64,000 bases of DNA from Bradyrhizobium sp. 141 (GTDB lineage: Bacteria; Pseudomonadota; Alphaproteobacteria; Rhizobiales; Xanthobacteraceae): positions 186,001 through 250,000 of the forward strand of contig NZ_JADPKR010000108.1 of the NCBI RefSeq assembly GCF_023074055.1, in the 5' to 3' direction. Positions 15,377-24,188 of this stretch are shown here, piece after piece; position 1 is the stretch's first letter, and each line of letters begins with the position of its first letter. Below the pieces are notes generated by a model. It was given only the letters and a program-made list of their open reading frames with translations, was not told the DNA's origin and searched no databases. The position numbers and the translations under genes are program-made.

Positions 15377-16846
15377 TTACGAGAAGAACGCGATCTTTTC
15401 GGCCTGGGTCATGCGGCGGATCGGCGCGAGGGGATCGTTGGCGGGCGCGCGGGGCTTCTGCAGAATGCCGCTGGCGAGGATGGTGGCGCCGAGCGAGGGC
15501 TCGGACAAGGATGCGGACAAGGACGCCGACAGGGGCGAGGGCATCGGTGGCAGCGTCGCGGCTGGCGCTGCGGAGAACGTCGCCGTCGCAGCCATGGCCG
15601 GGGCCTGCTGCTCCATTACTTCGGCGGCGGCCTCCGCAATGGCGTCGGTGAGGCGCGCGAGCGAGTCCATCGCGATCGGCGCGTCCGCGGCCTGCTCTTC
15701 CATCACCGGGGCAATGGCCGGCTGAGGTGCGATCGGCTCCGGAAGCTCGGCGGCAACGGGCGCTGCAGTCTCCGCTGGCCTCGGTTCCGGAGCGGCCGTT
15801 TCCAACTCGACCGGCGTGATGATCTCGTCGAAATCAGGATCGGGTGCGGCCATCTCCAGCGCGATGGCCTCGAGCACGGCGTCGTCCTCGGCTTGCGCGG
15901 CGGCGTCGAGCGCGAATGCGTCAGCGACGTCCGCGGGGTCCGTGACCGGCTCTTCAAACGAGACGTCTTCAGGCGCCGTATCTTCGGGCGCGACACTCTC
16001 CGGCGCGACATGGTCGAGCGCGGCGTGTTCGACAGCGATCTCGCTTTCGGCCGCCATCTCCGGCGCGACGGCCGCATCCATTGCTTGCTCGGCCTCGGCG
16101 AACGCTCCGGTGGCGACGGCCGCGTCCATGACGGCTTCGGGCTCGGCAGCTGCCGCGATGTCCTGCGGCGACTCCGTAAAAGCCACGGGGGCTTCGCTGG
16201 GCATCGCTGCGGCTGCGGTCGGGGCAGGTGCGGTCTCGGCAGGCGGAGTTTCAGCGGCGGATGAGGGCTCCTCCTGCATCGGAGCCGGAGGCGCCGCCTG
16301 CGGCGTTGCGCCGGCGTCGGTGTGCTCGACCCGATCCCTCAGCAGATCGAAGGCAATCTTGAGCTCGACGCGGGGGTCGATGGTCGAAACCTGTCCGCAG
16401 GCGGCCTCGATCGAGGCGAGCTGCGAATCAATGAGGTCGCAGATTCGCCCGTCGGCGCCGATTTCGCGCCAGCGCCAGGAGATCTCCTTGATGATGCGCA
16501 CCCCGCGCGGGATCGCCGCGAGGCTTGCCTCGATCACCGCGGGGTCGAACGCGGCGATCGCGATCGTCTCGGCTTCGCGGATGGCGCGGCGGATCTCGAC
16601 CAATGCTTCGGGCAGGCGGTCTTCGACGACGGGTTGCCGCTGCGCCGCAAGGGTTTCTTCGATCTTTGCGACCGCATCGAGCACCATGCGGGTGTCGGCA
16701 TTGCGGTTGCGCTTGGCGTATTCGCCGAGGAACCAGCGGCCGCGCGCGGTCTCCATGAAGGCTTCGCGGATCGCGTCGTAATCCTGCTCGTTCGGCTCGG
16801 CCGCGCGGGCAGACATAGGCGAGAGGGCGAATGCTTCGTTGGCCAT
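15377..16846 (-). CDS. Ala/Glu/Pro-rich protein with conserved helical N-terminal domain, unknown function
   Basis: The 489-residue protein has no membrane segment. Residues 1-190 form a predicted helical domain (YDAIREAFMETARGRWFLGE, then AVAKIEETLAAQR). Residues 190-440 are low-complexity acidic Ala/Glu/Pro/Val sequence with irregular APE/APED repeats. The C-terminus is a short conserved basic segment (APANDPLAPIRRMTQAEKIA). A folded N-terminus, disordered acidic linker and short conserved tail suggest a scaffold or adaptor. Early helices with QVSTIDPRVELKIAFDLLRD faintly recall CheZ-like phosphatases, but I would not assign that. It is divergent from the MFS gene at 16922. Confidence 0.72.
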   Translation of the reverse strand: MANEAFALSPMSARAAEPNEQDYDAIREAFMETARGRWFLGEYAKRNRNADTRMVLDAVAKIEETLAAQRQPVVEDRLPEALVEIRRAIREAETIAIAAFDPAVIEASLAAIPRGVRIIKEISWRWREIGADGRICDLIDSQLASIEAACGQVSTIDPRVELKIAFDLLRDRVEHTDAGATPQAAPPAPMQEEPSSAAETPPAETAPAPTAAAAMPSEAPVAFTESPQDIAAAAEPEAVMDAAVATGAFAEAEQAMDAAVAPEMAAESEIAVEHAALDHVAPESVAPEDTAPEDVSFEEPVTDPADVADAFALDAAAQAEDDAVLEAIALEMAAPDPDFDEIITPVELETAAPEPRPAETAAPVAAELPEPIAPQPAIAPVMEEQAADAPIAMDSLARLTDAIAEAAAEVMEQQAPAMAATATFSAAPAATLPPMPSPLSASLSASLSEPSLGATILASGILQKPRAPANDPLAPIRRMTQAEKIAFFS

Positions 16847-16921
16847 GGCAATCTCGTCGCGCAAATCACTGCGCGGTATTGTAACGATCACCACGATATC
16901 GACCGAATCGCAATTGGTTTG

Positions 16922-18118
16922 ATGCAGTCCGAATCACAAATCCCCATCGCGGCATCCAGGAAGCGGCGATTCGCCGTCAGCCTTGCCCTGTTCTATTCGG
17001 CCGTCTTCGCGGTCTCGGGCACGCATCTGCCGTTCTTCCCGGTGTGGCTGAAGGCGATCGGCATCGATGCGGCCTGGATCGGGCTCATCAACGCGCTGCC
17101 GGCGATCACGCGCTTCACCACGCTGCCCCAAGTGACCGCCTTCGCCGAAAAGCGACATGCCATCCGCGCCGCCATGATGATGTCGGTGCTGGCGACCGCG
17201 ATCGGATTTACGGCGGTCGGCCTGCAGCAGCAGCCGCTGGCGCTGTTCCTGATCTATGCGCTGACCTGCATGATGTGGACGCCGACGATGCCGCTGACCG
17301 ATGCCTATGCGCTGCGCGGTGTCGCCCGTTACGGGCTCGACTACGGACCCCTGCGGCTGTGGGGCTCGGCGGCCTTCGCCGCCGGCTCGCTCGCCTGCGG
17401 CTATCTCATCGACAGCATCGCCGCGCGCGACCTGATCTGGATCATCGTTGCATGGGCGGTCGTTGCGGTCGGAGCCAGCCTGCTGCTTCAGCCGCTCGAC
17501 GATGTCAGGCGCAAGACGACGGAGCGGCATGCCAGCAAGGCGCTGCTGCGCGATGCCGGCTTCTGGGCGATCATCGGCTCGGCGGCGCTGATCCAGGGCA
17601 GCCACGTCGCCTATTACACCTTCTCGGCCATCAACTGGCAGCTCCACGGGATCAGTGGGCTGACGATCGCGGGGCTGTGGACGCTGGGCGTGATCGCCGA
17701 GATCGTCGTGTTCGCGCTGTCGCCGCGCTTCTCGCTGCATCCATCCACGATGATCGCGATCGGGGGGATAAGTGCCGTTGTGCGCTGGATCGTCACCGCC
17801 AACGAGCCGCCGCTCGCGCTGCTTGCGATCGTTCAGCTCGGCCACGGCCTGACTTTCGGCATGACCATCGTCGGCACCATGAATCTGCTGGTGCAGCGCG
17901 TGCCCTCGCATCAGATCGCGCGCGGGCAGGGCTATTATGCCGCCTGCAACGGCCTCTTGGGCGCGACGACCTCAATCGCCTCGGGCGCGATCTATGCCCA
18001 CATCGGCGATGGCCTGTATTACGTCATGGCGGCGATGGCCGCGGGCGGCGCGCTCGTGATCTGGTCGGCGCGGCACCGGCTCAAGACTCAGCCCCAGAGC
18101 GAAGCATCCGGCGGATAG
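16922..18118 (+). CDS. MFS transporter (HcaT/LacY-like MFS_1-like family)
   Basis: The 398-residue protein has twelve predicted helices. It resembles the HcaT/NupG-like branch of MFS: LALFYSAVFAVSGTHLPFFPVWLKAIG in helix 1 and the following loop, a WTPTMPLTDAYALRG loop and YGPLRLWGSAAFAAG at helix 5. Members import 3-phenylpropionate, nucleosides or similar small acids; the substrate here is unknown. The start at 16922 lies 75 bases from the divergent start of the Ala/Glu-rich gene. Its 3' end overlaps the convergent epimerase gene by 31 bases. Confidence 0.85.
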   Translation: MQSESQIPIAASRKRRFAVSLALFYSAVFAVSGTHLPFFPVWLKAIGIDAAWIGLINALPAITRFTTLPQVTAFAEKRHAIRAAMMMSVLATAIGFTAVGLQQQPLALFLIYALTCMMWTPTMPLTDAYALRGVARYGLDYGPLRLWGSAAFAAGSLACGYLIDSIAARDLIWIIVAWAVVAVGASLLLQPLDDVRRKTTERHASKALLRDAGFWAIIGSAALIQGSHVAYYTFSAINWQLHGISGLTIAGLWTLGVIAEIVVFALSPRFSLHPSTMIAIGGISAVVRWIVTANEPPLALLAIVQLGHGLTFGMTIVGTMNLLVQRVPSHQIARGQGYYAACNGLLGATTSIASGAIYAHIGDGLYYVMAAMAAGGALVIWSARHRLKTQPQSEASGG

Positions 18119-19083
18119 ACCAGGCTGTCGTCATAACGCAGCCCGTGGTCGCGGTCGTGTGCCAGCAACAGCGGGCCATCGAGATCGACGAAGCGCGCCT
18201 GCGGCGTCACCAGCATCGCCGGCGCCATCGACAGCGAGCTTGCGACCATGCAGCCGATCATGATCTCGAAGCCGAGGGCTTGTGCCGCGTCCGCCATGGC
18301 GAGCGCCTCGGTGAGGCCGCCGGTCTTGTCGAGCTTGATGTTCACCGCGTCGTAGCGTTCGCGCAAGGGGGCAAGCGAGGCGCGGTCGTGCACGCTCTCG
18401 TCGGCGCAGACCGCGAGCGGCCGCTTGATCCGCGCCAGCGCGTCATCCTTCCCGGCCGGGAGCGGCTGCTCGACCAGGGTGACGCCGACAGCCTCGCAAG
18501 CGGCGAGATAGTGCTCCAGATTGGCCTCGGTCCAGGCCTCGTTGGCATCGACGATCAGCTCGGATTCGGGCGCCGCCTTGCGCACCGCCGCGATCCGCTG
18601 GGGATCGCCGTCGCCGCCGAGCTTGATCTTGAGCAGCGGCCGGTGCGCCGCCTTGGCGGTCGCGGTGGCCATGGCCTCGGGGGTCCCTAACGAGATCGTG
18701 TAGGCGGTGGTGCGCTCGCCCGGCACCGGGCGGTCGAGCAGGTCCCAGGCCCGCAGGCCTGCCGCCTTGGCCTCCAGGTCGATCAAGGCGCAATCCAGGG
18801 CGTTGCGGGCCGCACCGGGCGCCATGGCGGCCTGAAGGGCCTGCCGCGTCAGCCCGTCCGCGACGGCCTGCTGCATGGCCTGGATGGCCGCAAGGGTAGC
18901 CTCCGGCGTCTCGCCATAGCGGGGATAGGGCACGCACTCGCCGCGGCCGGTCAGCCCGTCCCGGCTAACCTCCGCCACGACAGTCACGGCCTCGGTTTTG
19001 GCCCCCCGGCTGATGGTAAAGCTGCCCGCGATCGGGAAGCGCTCGATTCGCGCCGCCAGGGAAGCAAATTTCATGGAAGTCAT
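18088..19083 (-). CDS. Enolase-superfamily dipeptide epimerase / N-acetyl-D-Glu racemase-like
   Basis: The 331-residue protein is a muconate-lactonising-type enolase. It shows the KxK catalytic pair (LLKIKLGG), the metal ligands D in VDANEAW, E in VEQPLP and D in ADESVHD, and the opposite-face lysine in VNIKLDKTGG. These match L-Ala-D/L-Glu epimerases, used in murein peptide recycling, and the related DgcA N-acetyl-glutamate racemases of rhizobia. A C-terminal DLDGPLLL matches the dipeptide-binding DxD loop. An internal ATG three codons in is an alternative start. There is no murein-peptide gene next to it. Confidence 0.86.
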   Translation of the reverse strand: MTSMKFASLAARIERFPIAGSFTISRGAKTEAVTVVAEVSRDGLTGRGECVPYPRYGETPEATLAAIQAMQQAVADGLTRQALQAAMAPGAARNALDCALIDLEAKAAGLRAWDLLDRPVPGERTTAYTISLGTPEAMATATAKAAHRPLLKIKLGGDGDPQRIAAVRKAAPESELIVDANEAWTEANLEHYLAACEAVGVTLVEQPLPAGKDDALARIKRPLAVCADESVHDRASLAPLRERYDAVNIKLDKTGGLTEALAMADAAQALGFEIMIGCMVASSLSMAPAMLVTPQARFVDLDGPLLLAHDRDHGLRYDDSLVYPPDASLWG

Positions 19084-19217
19084 TTTGAACTCTGGCGAAA
19101 TCTGAACCTGCTAGTTACCTCTAGCAACTAACATTAACCACTTGGGGATACCTTCTCTGGGTAAGGGCGCGTGCGCAACTCTCTGATTTTCTCCGCCCCG
19201 GCACGGGAGCGGACATC

Positions 19218-20351
19218 TTGAACAGCGATCCGAAGCTGGAACGGATTGCCAAGGGCAACGCGCTGGCACTTTGCGCCACTGGGACCTGGACCGCGAGCTT
19301 CGCGCCGGTCCTGGAGCGGATCGTGGCCGACGCCGAGAAGCTCGCCGGCGGCCCCCAGAGCATCTTTATCGACGTTTCCGAGGTCGCCAAGCTCGACACC
19401 TTCGGCGCCTGGCTGATCGAGCGGCTGCGCCGCAGCCTGACGAAGGGGCCCGTCGAGGCGCAGATCGCGGGGCTCTCCGCCAATTATTCGAGCCTGGTCG
19501 ACGAGGTGCGGCGGGTCAGGGCGACGGCCGTGGTCGACGGCGGCACGGTGACCATCACCGGCATGCTGGAGCAGATCGGCCGGACCGTGGCCGGTGTGGG
19601 CGGGACGGTCGCGGGCCTCGTCGACATGCTCGGCGCCGTGCTCGCGGCAGGATTTCGCGTCCTGATCCATCCGCGCTCGTTCCGCCTGACCTCGACCGTG
19701 CATCACATGGAGCAGGTCTGCTGGCGCGCGGTGCCGATCATCGTCCTGATCACCTTCCTGATCGGCTGCATCATCGCCCAGCAGGGCATCTTCCATTTCC
19801 GCAGATTCGGCGCCGACATCTTCGTGGTCGACATGCTGGGCGTGCTGGTGCTGCGCGAGATCGGCGTGCTCCTGGTCGCGATCATGGTCGCCGGACGCTC
19901 GGGCAGCGCCTACACCGCCGAGCTCGGCTCGATGAAGATGCGCGAGGAGATCGATGCGCTGCGCACCATGGGGTTCGATCCGATCGAGGTGCTGGTGCTG
20001 CCGCGCATGATGGCCCTCGTGCTGGCGCTGCCGATCCTGGCATTCCTCGGCGCGATGGCCGCGCTCTATGGCGGCGGGCTCGTCGCCTGGCTCTATGGCG
20101 GGGTCGAGCCCGAGGCCTTCCTGCTGCGCTTGCGCGACGCCATCTCGATCGACCATTTCATCGTCGGCATCGTCAAGGCTCCGGTCATGGCCGCCGTGAT
20201 CGGCATCGTCGCCTGCGTCGAAGGGCTCGCCGTGCAGGGCAGCGCGGAATCGCTCGGACAGCACACCACGGCCTCGGTGGTGAAGGGCATCTTCTTCGTC
20301 ATCGTCATGGACGGCGTGTTCGCGATCTTCTTCGCCTCGATCGGGATGTGA
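19218..20351 (+). CDS. mlaE: MlaE-family lipid ABC transporter permease with N-terminal STAS domain
   Basis: The 377-residue protein has a STAS-like domain at about 25-100 (SIFIDVSEVAKLDTFGAWLI) fused to an MlaE permease domain at about 125-377 (PRSFRLTSTVHHMEQV, GRSGSAYTAELGSMKMREEIDALRTMG split over the coupling loop, and FFASIGM at the end). The system moves phospholipids or other lipids between the inner and outer membranes. The start codon appears to be TTG, with GGGAG eight bases before it. It heads an operon with an ATPase two bases downstream and an MlaD protein after that. Confidence 0.9.
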   Translation: MNSDPKLERIAKGNALALCATGTWTASFAPVLERIVADAEKLAGGPQSIFIDVSEVAKLDTFGAWLIERLRRSLTKGPVEAQIAGLSANYSSLVDEVRRVRATAVVDGGTVTITGMLEQIGRTVAGVGGTVAGLVDMLGAVLAAGFRVLIHPRSFRLTSTVHHMEQVCWRAVPIIVLITFLIGCIIAQQGIFHFRRFGADIFVVDMLGVLVLREIGVLLVAIMVAGRSGSAYTAELGSMKMREEIDALRTMGFDPIEVLVLPRMMALVLALPILAFLGAMAALYGGGLVAWLYGGVEPEAFLLRLRDAISIDHFIVGIVKAPVMAAVIGIVACVEGLAVQGSAESLGQHTTASVVKGIFFVIVMDGVFAIFFASIGM

Positions 20352-20353
20352 CG

Positions 20354-21124
20354 ATGGCAGGCGAGATCCAAAATCCCATCATCCGCGTCCGCGACATCAC
20401 CGTGCAGTTCGGCAGCACACGCGTGCTCGACGGCCTCAACCTCGACGTCAAGCGCGGCGAGATCCTCGGCTTCGTCGGCCCTTCCGGTGCCGGCAAGTCG
20501 GTGTTGACGCGCACCATCATCGGCCTCGTGCCGAAGGTCGCCGGCTCCATCGAAGTGTTCGGCGTCGATCTCGATTCCTCCAACACCTCGCAACGCCGCA
20601 ACGTCGAGCGGCGCTGGGGCGTCTTGTTTCAGCAGGGCGCGCTGTTCTCCTCGCTCACCGTGCGGCAGAACATCCAGTTTCCGATGCGCGAATATCTACG
20701 GGTCTCGCAGCGGCTGATGGACGAGATCACCATGGCCAAGCTCACCATGGTCGGCCTCAAGCCCGAGGTCGCCGAGCGCTTCCCGTCCGAGCTCTCCGGC
20801 GGCATGATCAAGCGCGTGGCGCTGGCGCGCGCGCTGTCGCTCGATCCGGACCTCGTCTTCCTGGACGAGCCGACCTCGGGCCTCGACCCGATCGGCGCCG
20901 GCGACTTCGACGAGCTGGTCCGGACGCTCCAGCGCACTTTGGGGCTGACGGTTTTCATGGTAACCCACGACCTCGACAGCCTTTACACAGCATGTGACCG
21001 CATCGCCGTTTTAGGGAACGGTAAGATCATTGCGGCAGGGTCGATCGCCGACATGCAGGCCTCGCAGCATCCCTGGCTGAGGCAGTATTTCCATGGCAAG
21101 CGCGCCCGCGCGGTCATGGGTTGA
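20354..21124 (+). CDS. mlaF: MlaF-type ABC transporter ATP-binding protein
   Basis: The 256-residue ATPase has Walker A GPSGAGKS, Q-loop LFQQGALFSSLTV, signature LSGGMIKRVALARAL, Walker B LVFLDEPTSGLDP and the H-loop VTHDLDS. The LSGGM signature with a methionine is typical of the Mla/TtG2A/MKL branch that energises lipid transport by MlaE permeases. It starts two bases after the mlaE stop, which implies translational coupling. Confidence 0.92.
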   Translation: MAGEIQNPIIRVRDITVQFGSTRVLDGLNLDVKRGEILGFVGPSGAGKSVLTRTIIGLVPKVAGSIEVFGVDLDSSNTSQRRNVERRWGVLFQQGALFSSLTVRQNIQFPMREYLRVSQRLMDEITMAKLTMVGLKPEVAERFPSELSGGMIKRVALARALSLDPDLVFLDEPTSGLDPIGAGDFDELVRTLQRTLGLTVFMVTHDLDSLYTACDRIAVLGNGKIIAAGSIADMQASQHPWLRQYFHGKRARAVMG

Positions 21125-21165
21125 GAGCTGGGTTGAGTAGCTGGGATGAGTAGCCGGAGCACCTG

Positions 21166-22041
21166 ATGGAAACGCGGGCGAACTACGTCTTGATCGGGTC
21201 GTTCACGCTGGCGGTGATCGCCGCGGCGATCGGCTTCGTGCTGTGGTTTCAGTCGTTGCACACCACCAAGCAGCGCAGCCCCCTGCGCGTCGTGTTCGAG
21301 GGCCCGGCGGCGGGCCTGCGCAACGGCGGCAGCGTCAATTTCAACGGTATCCGGGTGGGCGAGGTGGTCTCGGTGAAGCTGGACAACCCGCGGCGGGTTG
21401 TCGCACTCGCCATGATCGAAAACAACGCCCCGATCCGCAAGGACACCCTGGTCGGTCTCGAATTCCAGGGCCTCACGGGCGTCGCCGCGATCTCGCTCAA
21501 GGGCGGCGACGAGGCCGCGGCGCCGCCACCGCTCGACCAGGACGGCATCCCGACGCTGACCGCCGACCCCAACAAGCTCCAGGACGTCACCGAGGCGATC
21601 CGCGGCACGCTGCAGAACATCAACAAGATCGTCGCCGATAATCAGGAATCGGTGAAGAACTCGCTGAAGAATCTGGAGACCTTCACCAACTCGCTCGCCC
21701 GCAACTCCGAGAAGATCGACGGTGTGATGGCCAAGGTCGACGGCGTCATGCTCAAGGCCGACAATCTCATGGTCGGCCTCAACACGCTCGCCGGCGGCAA
21801 GGACGGCGGCGAGCTGTTCCAGGCGGTGAAGTCGATCCGCGAACTCGCCGACGATTTCGACAAGCGCTCCGGCGCGCTGATGACCGACGGCCGCCGCACC
21901 CTCGGCGACATCAGCCGCGCCGTGAACAATTTCGATCGCAACCCGACCCGCGTGCTGTTCGGCGCCAGCAACTCATCGCAAGCAGCCCCGCCGCCCGAGC
22001 CGCCGAAGCCTGCGCCCGCGAACGAGCGCAGGCGGCAGTAG
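21166..22041 (+). CDS. mlaD: MlaD/MCE-domain lipid transport protein
   Basis: The 291-residue protein has one N-terminal membrane helix (residues 8-28), an MCE domain (about 40-115, with GPAAGLRNGGSVNFNGIRVG and LVGLEFQGLTGVAAISLKGG), a helical region with repeated heptad-like segments (NLETFTNSLARNSEKIDGVM), and a Pro-rich tail. MlaD proteins form periplasmic rings that shuttle lipids above the MlaE-MlaF complex. The gene is 41 bases after mlaF. No MlaC or DUF330 lipoprotein partner follows; a palindromic repeat ends the operon. Confidence 0.9.
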   Translation: METRANYVLIGSFTLAVIAAAIGFVLWFQSLHTTKQRSPLRVVFEGPAAGLRNGGSVNFNGIRVGEVVSVKLDNPRRVVALAMIENNAPIRKDTLVGLEFQGLTGVAAISLKGGDEAAAPPPLDQDGIPTLTADPNKLQDVTEAIRGTLQNINKIVADNQESVKNSLKNLETFTNSLARNSEKIDGVMAKVDGVMLKADNLMVGLNTLAGGKDGGELFQAVKSIRELADDFDKRSGALMTDGRRTLGDISRAVNNFDRNPTRVLFGASNSSQAAPPPEPPKPAPANERRRQ

Positions 22042-22064
22042 ACGTTAGTCCACGGACCTCTCCT

Positions 22065-22151
22065 CGTCATTGCGAGCGTAGCGAAGCAATCCAGACTGTG
22101 CCCGTGGCAGCAGACTGGATTGCTTCGTCGCAAGGGCTCCTCGCAATGACG
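22065..22151. repeat. Palindromic intergenic repeat, family B
   Basis: The ends CGTCATTGCGA and TCGCAATGACG are complementary, with inner GCGAAGCAATCCAG and CTGGATTGCTTCG arms. A better-preserved copy lies at 51389-51466 and a fragment at 62763-62826. The remaining ~230 bases up to the DUF3311 start hold no gene that I can see. Confidence 0.88.
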
Positions 22152-22383
22152 GTACTGTAGCGGGCTGCCGCATTACCAATGCGAAGTGAACTGCCGGCGC
22201 AATGGCAGCCCAAAGAAAAAACGGAGGCCATGACGCGTCCGTGCGCGCTGCGGCGATACGAAAGTATGGGGGTCCGGCCGAGCCAAGGTAGGGGGAGGGG
22301 CTGGCCCTGCTTGTCAGCTATATCGCGCTCAAGTCGCGCCCACGCAAAGGCGCGTCGACTTCACTCACAGGGGAGGAGAGAGC

Positions 22384-22560
22384 GTGATACGTCTGTTGCT
22401 GCTGTTGCCGTTCATCGGCCTGATGATCGTGCCGTTCTACAACATCCGGGAGCCCCATCTGTTCGGCTTCCCGTTCTTCTACTGGTATCAGCTCGCCTGG
22501 GTGCCGCTGACCTCGCTCCTCACTTACATCGTCTACAGGAGCGCGCGCCGTGCTGACTAA
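22384..22560 (+). CDS. DUF3311 small membrane protein, MctP partner
   Basis: This 58-residue product starts with GTG behind a strong GGGGAGGAGAG ribosome site. It has two hydrophobic helices: MIRLLLLLPFIGLMIVPFYN, then a loop FGFPFFYWYQLAWVPL leading to a second helix ending LTYIVYRSARRAD. The F-Y-W-Q-L-x-W loop marks DUF3311. Members are encoded just before sodium-solute symporters and may be small accessory subunits. Its last eleven bases overlap the mctP start, so the two are translationally coupled. Confidence 0.85.
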   Translation: MIRLLLLLPFIGLMIVPFYNIREPHLFGFPFFYWYQLAWVPLTSLLTYIVYRSARRAD

Positions 22561-24043
22561 TGTCGATAGCGCGGCGTTCGCCGTATTCCTCGCTTTGTTC
22601 ATCCTCGTCACCGGCATGGGCTTCGTCGCCTCGCGATGGCGCAAGCCGGAGACACTCGCCCATCTCGACGAGTGGGGTCTCGGCGGCCGCAAGTTCGGGA
22701 CCTGGATCACCTGGTTCCTGGTCGGCGGCGATTTCTACACCGCCTACACGGTGATCGCCGTTCCTGCGCTGGTCTATGCGGTCGGCGCCTACGGATTCTT
22801 CGCGCTGCCCTACACCATCATCGTCTACCCCTTCGTATTCGCGGTGATGCCGGTGCTGTGGAAGGTCGCCAAGGAACGCGGCTACGTCACCGCGGGTGAC
22901 GTGGTGCGCGGCGCTTACGGATCGCGCGGGCTCGAGCTCGCGGTCGCGGCCACCGGCGTGCTGGCAACGATGCCCTATATCGCGCTCCAGCTCATCGGCA
23001 TGGAGGTCGCGATCAAGGCGCTCGGCCTGCACGGCGAGGTGCCGCTCGTTCTCGCCTTCCTGGTGCTCGCGCTCTACACCTATTCGTCGGGCCTGCGCGC
23101 ACCGGCGCTGATCGCCTTCGTCAAGGACATCATGATCTACATCGTGGTGATCGCTGCGATCGCAATCGTGCCGTCCAGGCTCGGCGGTTACGGCGCGATC
23201 TTCACCGCGGCGGACGCGGCATTTGCTGCAAAGGGCTCTGGCGGCATCCTGTTGTCGCCGGCGCAGATCGTGCCCTATGCCTCGCTGGCGCTGGGCTCGG
23301 CGCTCGCCGCCTTCATGTACCCGCACACGCTGACCGGCATCTTCGCGTCCTCGGGCGGCAACACCATTCGCAAGAATGCGATGCTGCTGCCGGCCTACAC
23401 GCTGCTGCTCGGCCTGCTCGCGCTGCTAGGCTACATGGGCCATGCGGCGGGGTTGAAGCTCGCGAGCAACAACGACGTTGTGCCCGAGCTGTTCAAGATG
23501 CTGTTCCCGAGCTGGTTTGCGGGCTTCGCCTTCGCTGCGATCGCGATCGGCGCGCTCGTGCCGGCCGCCGTCATGAGCATCGGCGCGGCCAACCTGTTCA
23601 CCCGCAACTTCTGGAAGGTGTGGGTCGATCCGAAGGTGACGCCGGCGGGTGAGGCAAAGGTCGCCAAGATCACCTCAATGCTGGTGAAGGTCGGCGCGCT
23701 GCTCGCCATCCTGCTGATGCCGACGCAGTTCGCGCTCGACCTGCAGCTGCTCGGAGGCCTCTGGATCCTGCAGACGCTGCCGGCGCTGGTGTTCGGCCTC
23801 TACCTGAACTGGTTCTCGAGCAAGGCGCTGCTGGCCGGCTGGGCCGTCGGTCTTGCAGGCGGATCGTGGCTGGCCTGGTCGGACGGGTTGAAGCCGCTGC
23901 ACAGCGTCGATTTCGGCATGGGCAAGGTTGCGATCTACACCGGTCTGCTGGCGCTCGCGCTCAACATCGTGGTGGCCGTCGCGGTCAACCTGGTGCTCAA
24001 GCGCGTGCCGCAAGAACGGCTGTCCCGCGAAGCGGCGGAGTGA
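22550..24043 (+). CDS. mctP: Monocarboxylate uptake permease MctP (SSS family)
   Basis: The 497-residue sodium-solute symporter family protein has about 13 predicted helices. Sequence marks include EWGLGGRKFGTWITWFLVGG, DFYTAYTV, FPFVFAVMPVL-type helices and the YSSGLRAPALIAFVKD motif of the SSS family. In Rhizobium leguminosarum MctP takes up lactate, pyruvate, propionate, acetate and alanine and is controlled by the linked MctS-MctR two-component system. Here a two-component pair also lies directly downstream. The GTG start overlaps the DUF3311 gene. A strong terminator follows, so the sensor genes are probably transcribed separately. Confidence 0.9.
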   Translation: MLTNVDSAAFAVFLALFILVTGMGFVASRWRKPETLAHLDEWGLGGRKFGTWITWFLVGGDFYTAYTVIAVPALVYAVGAYGFFALPYTIIVYPFVFAVMPVLWKVAKERGYVTAGDVVRGAYGSRGLELAVAATGVLATMPYIALQLIGMEVAIKALGLHGEVPLVLAFLVLALYTYSSGLRAPALIAFVKDIMIYIVVIAAIAIVPSRLGGYGAIFTAADAAFAAKGSGGILLSPAQIVPYASLALGSALAAFMYPHTLTGIFASSGGNTIRKNAMLLPAYTLLLGLLALLGYMGHAAGLKLASNNDVVPELFKMLFPSWFAGFAFAAIAIGALVPAAVMSIGAANLFTRNFWKVWVDPKVTPAGEAKVAKITSMLVKVGALLAILLMPTQFALDLQLLGGLWILQTLPALVFGLYLNWFSSKALLAGWAVGLAGGSWLAWSDGLKPLHSVDFGMGKVAIYTGLLALALNIVVAVAVNLVLKRVPQERLSREAAE

Positions 24044-24050
24044 CTGCCAT

Positions 24051-24078
24051 CGGCGGCCGGAGATCGCTCCGGCCGCCG
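24051..24078 (+). terminator. Terminator-like hairpin after mctP
   Basis: Perfect 12-base GC-rich arms (24051-24062 and 24067-24078) close on an ATCG loop, followed by GTCTTCTTTGG. The stem begins eight bases after the mctP stop codon. The tail is only moderately T-rich. Confidence 0.75.
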
Positions 24079-24188
24079 GTCTTCTTTGGAATGAATAGCC
24101 TTCCATGCGATTGAAAACGCTCTAGTATCCGCCCGCGTTCCGGAGCCGCTCGTTGCGGGCGGATCGGACGGTTTCGGGTGAGGATGTC

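Noticed and set aside
22300..22383. Sigma-54 promoter before the DUF3311-mctP pair
   Set aside because: CTGGCCCTGCTTGTCA has a GG but lacks the GC at the required spacing, so it does not meet the -24/-12 rule.
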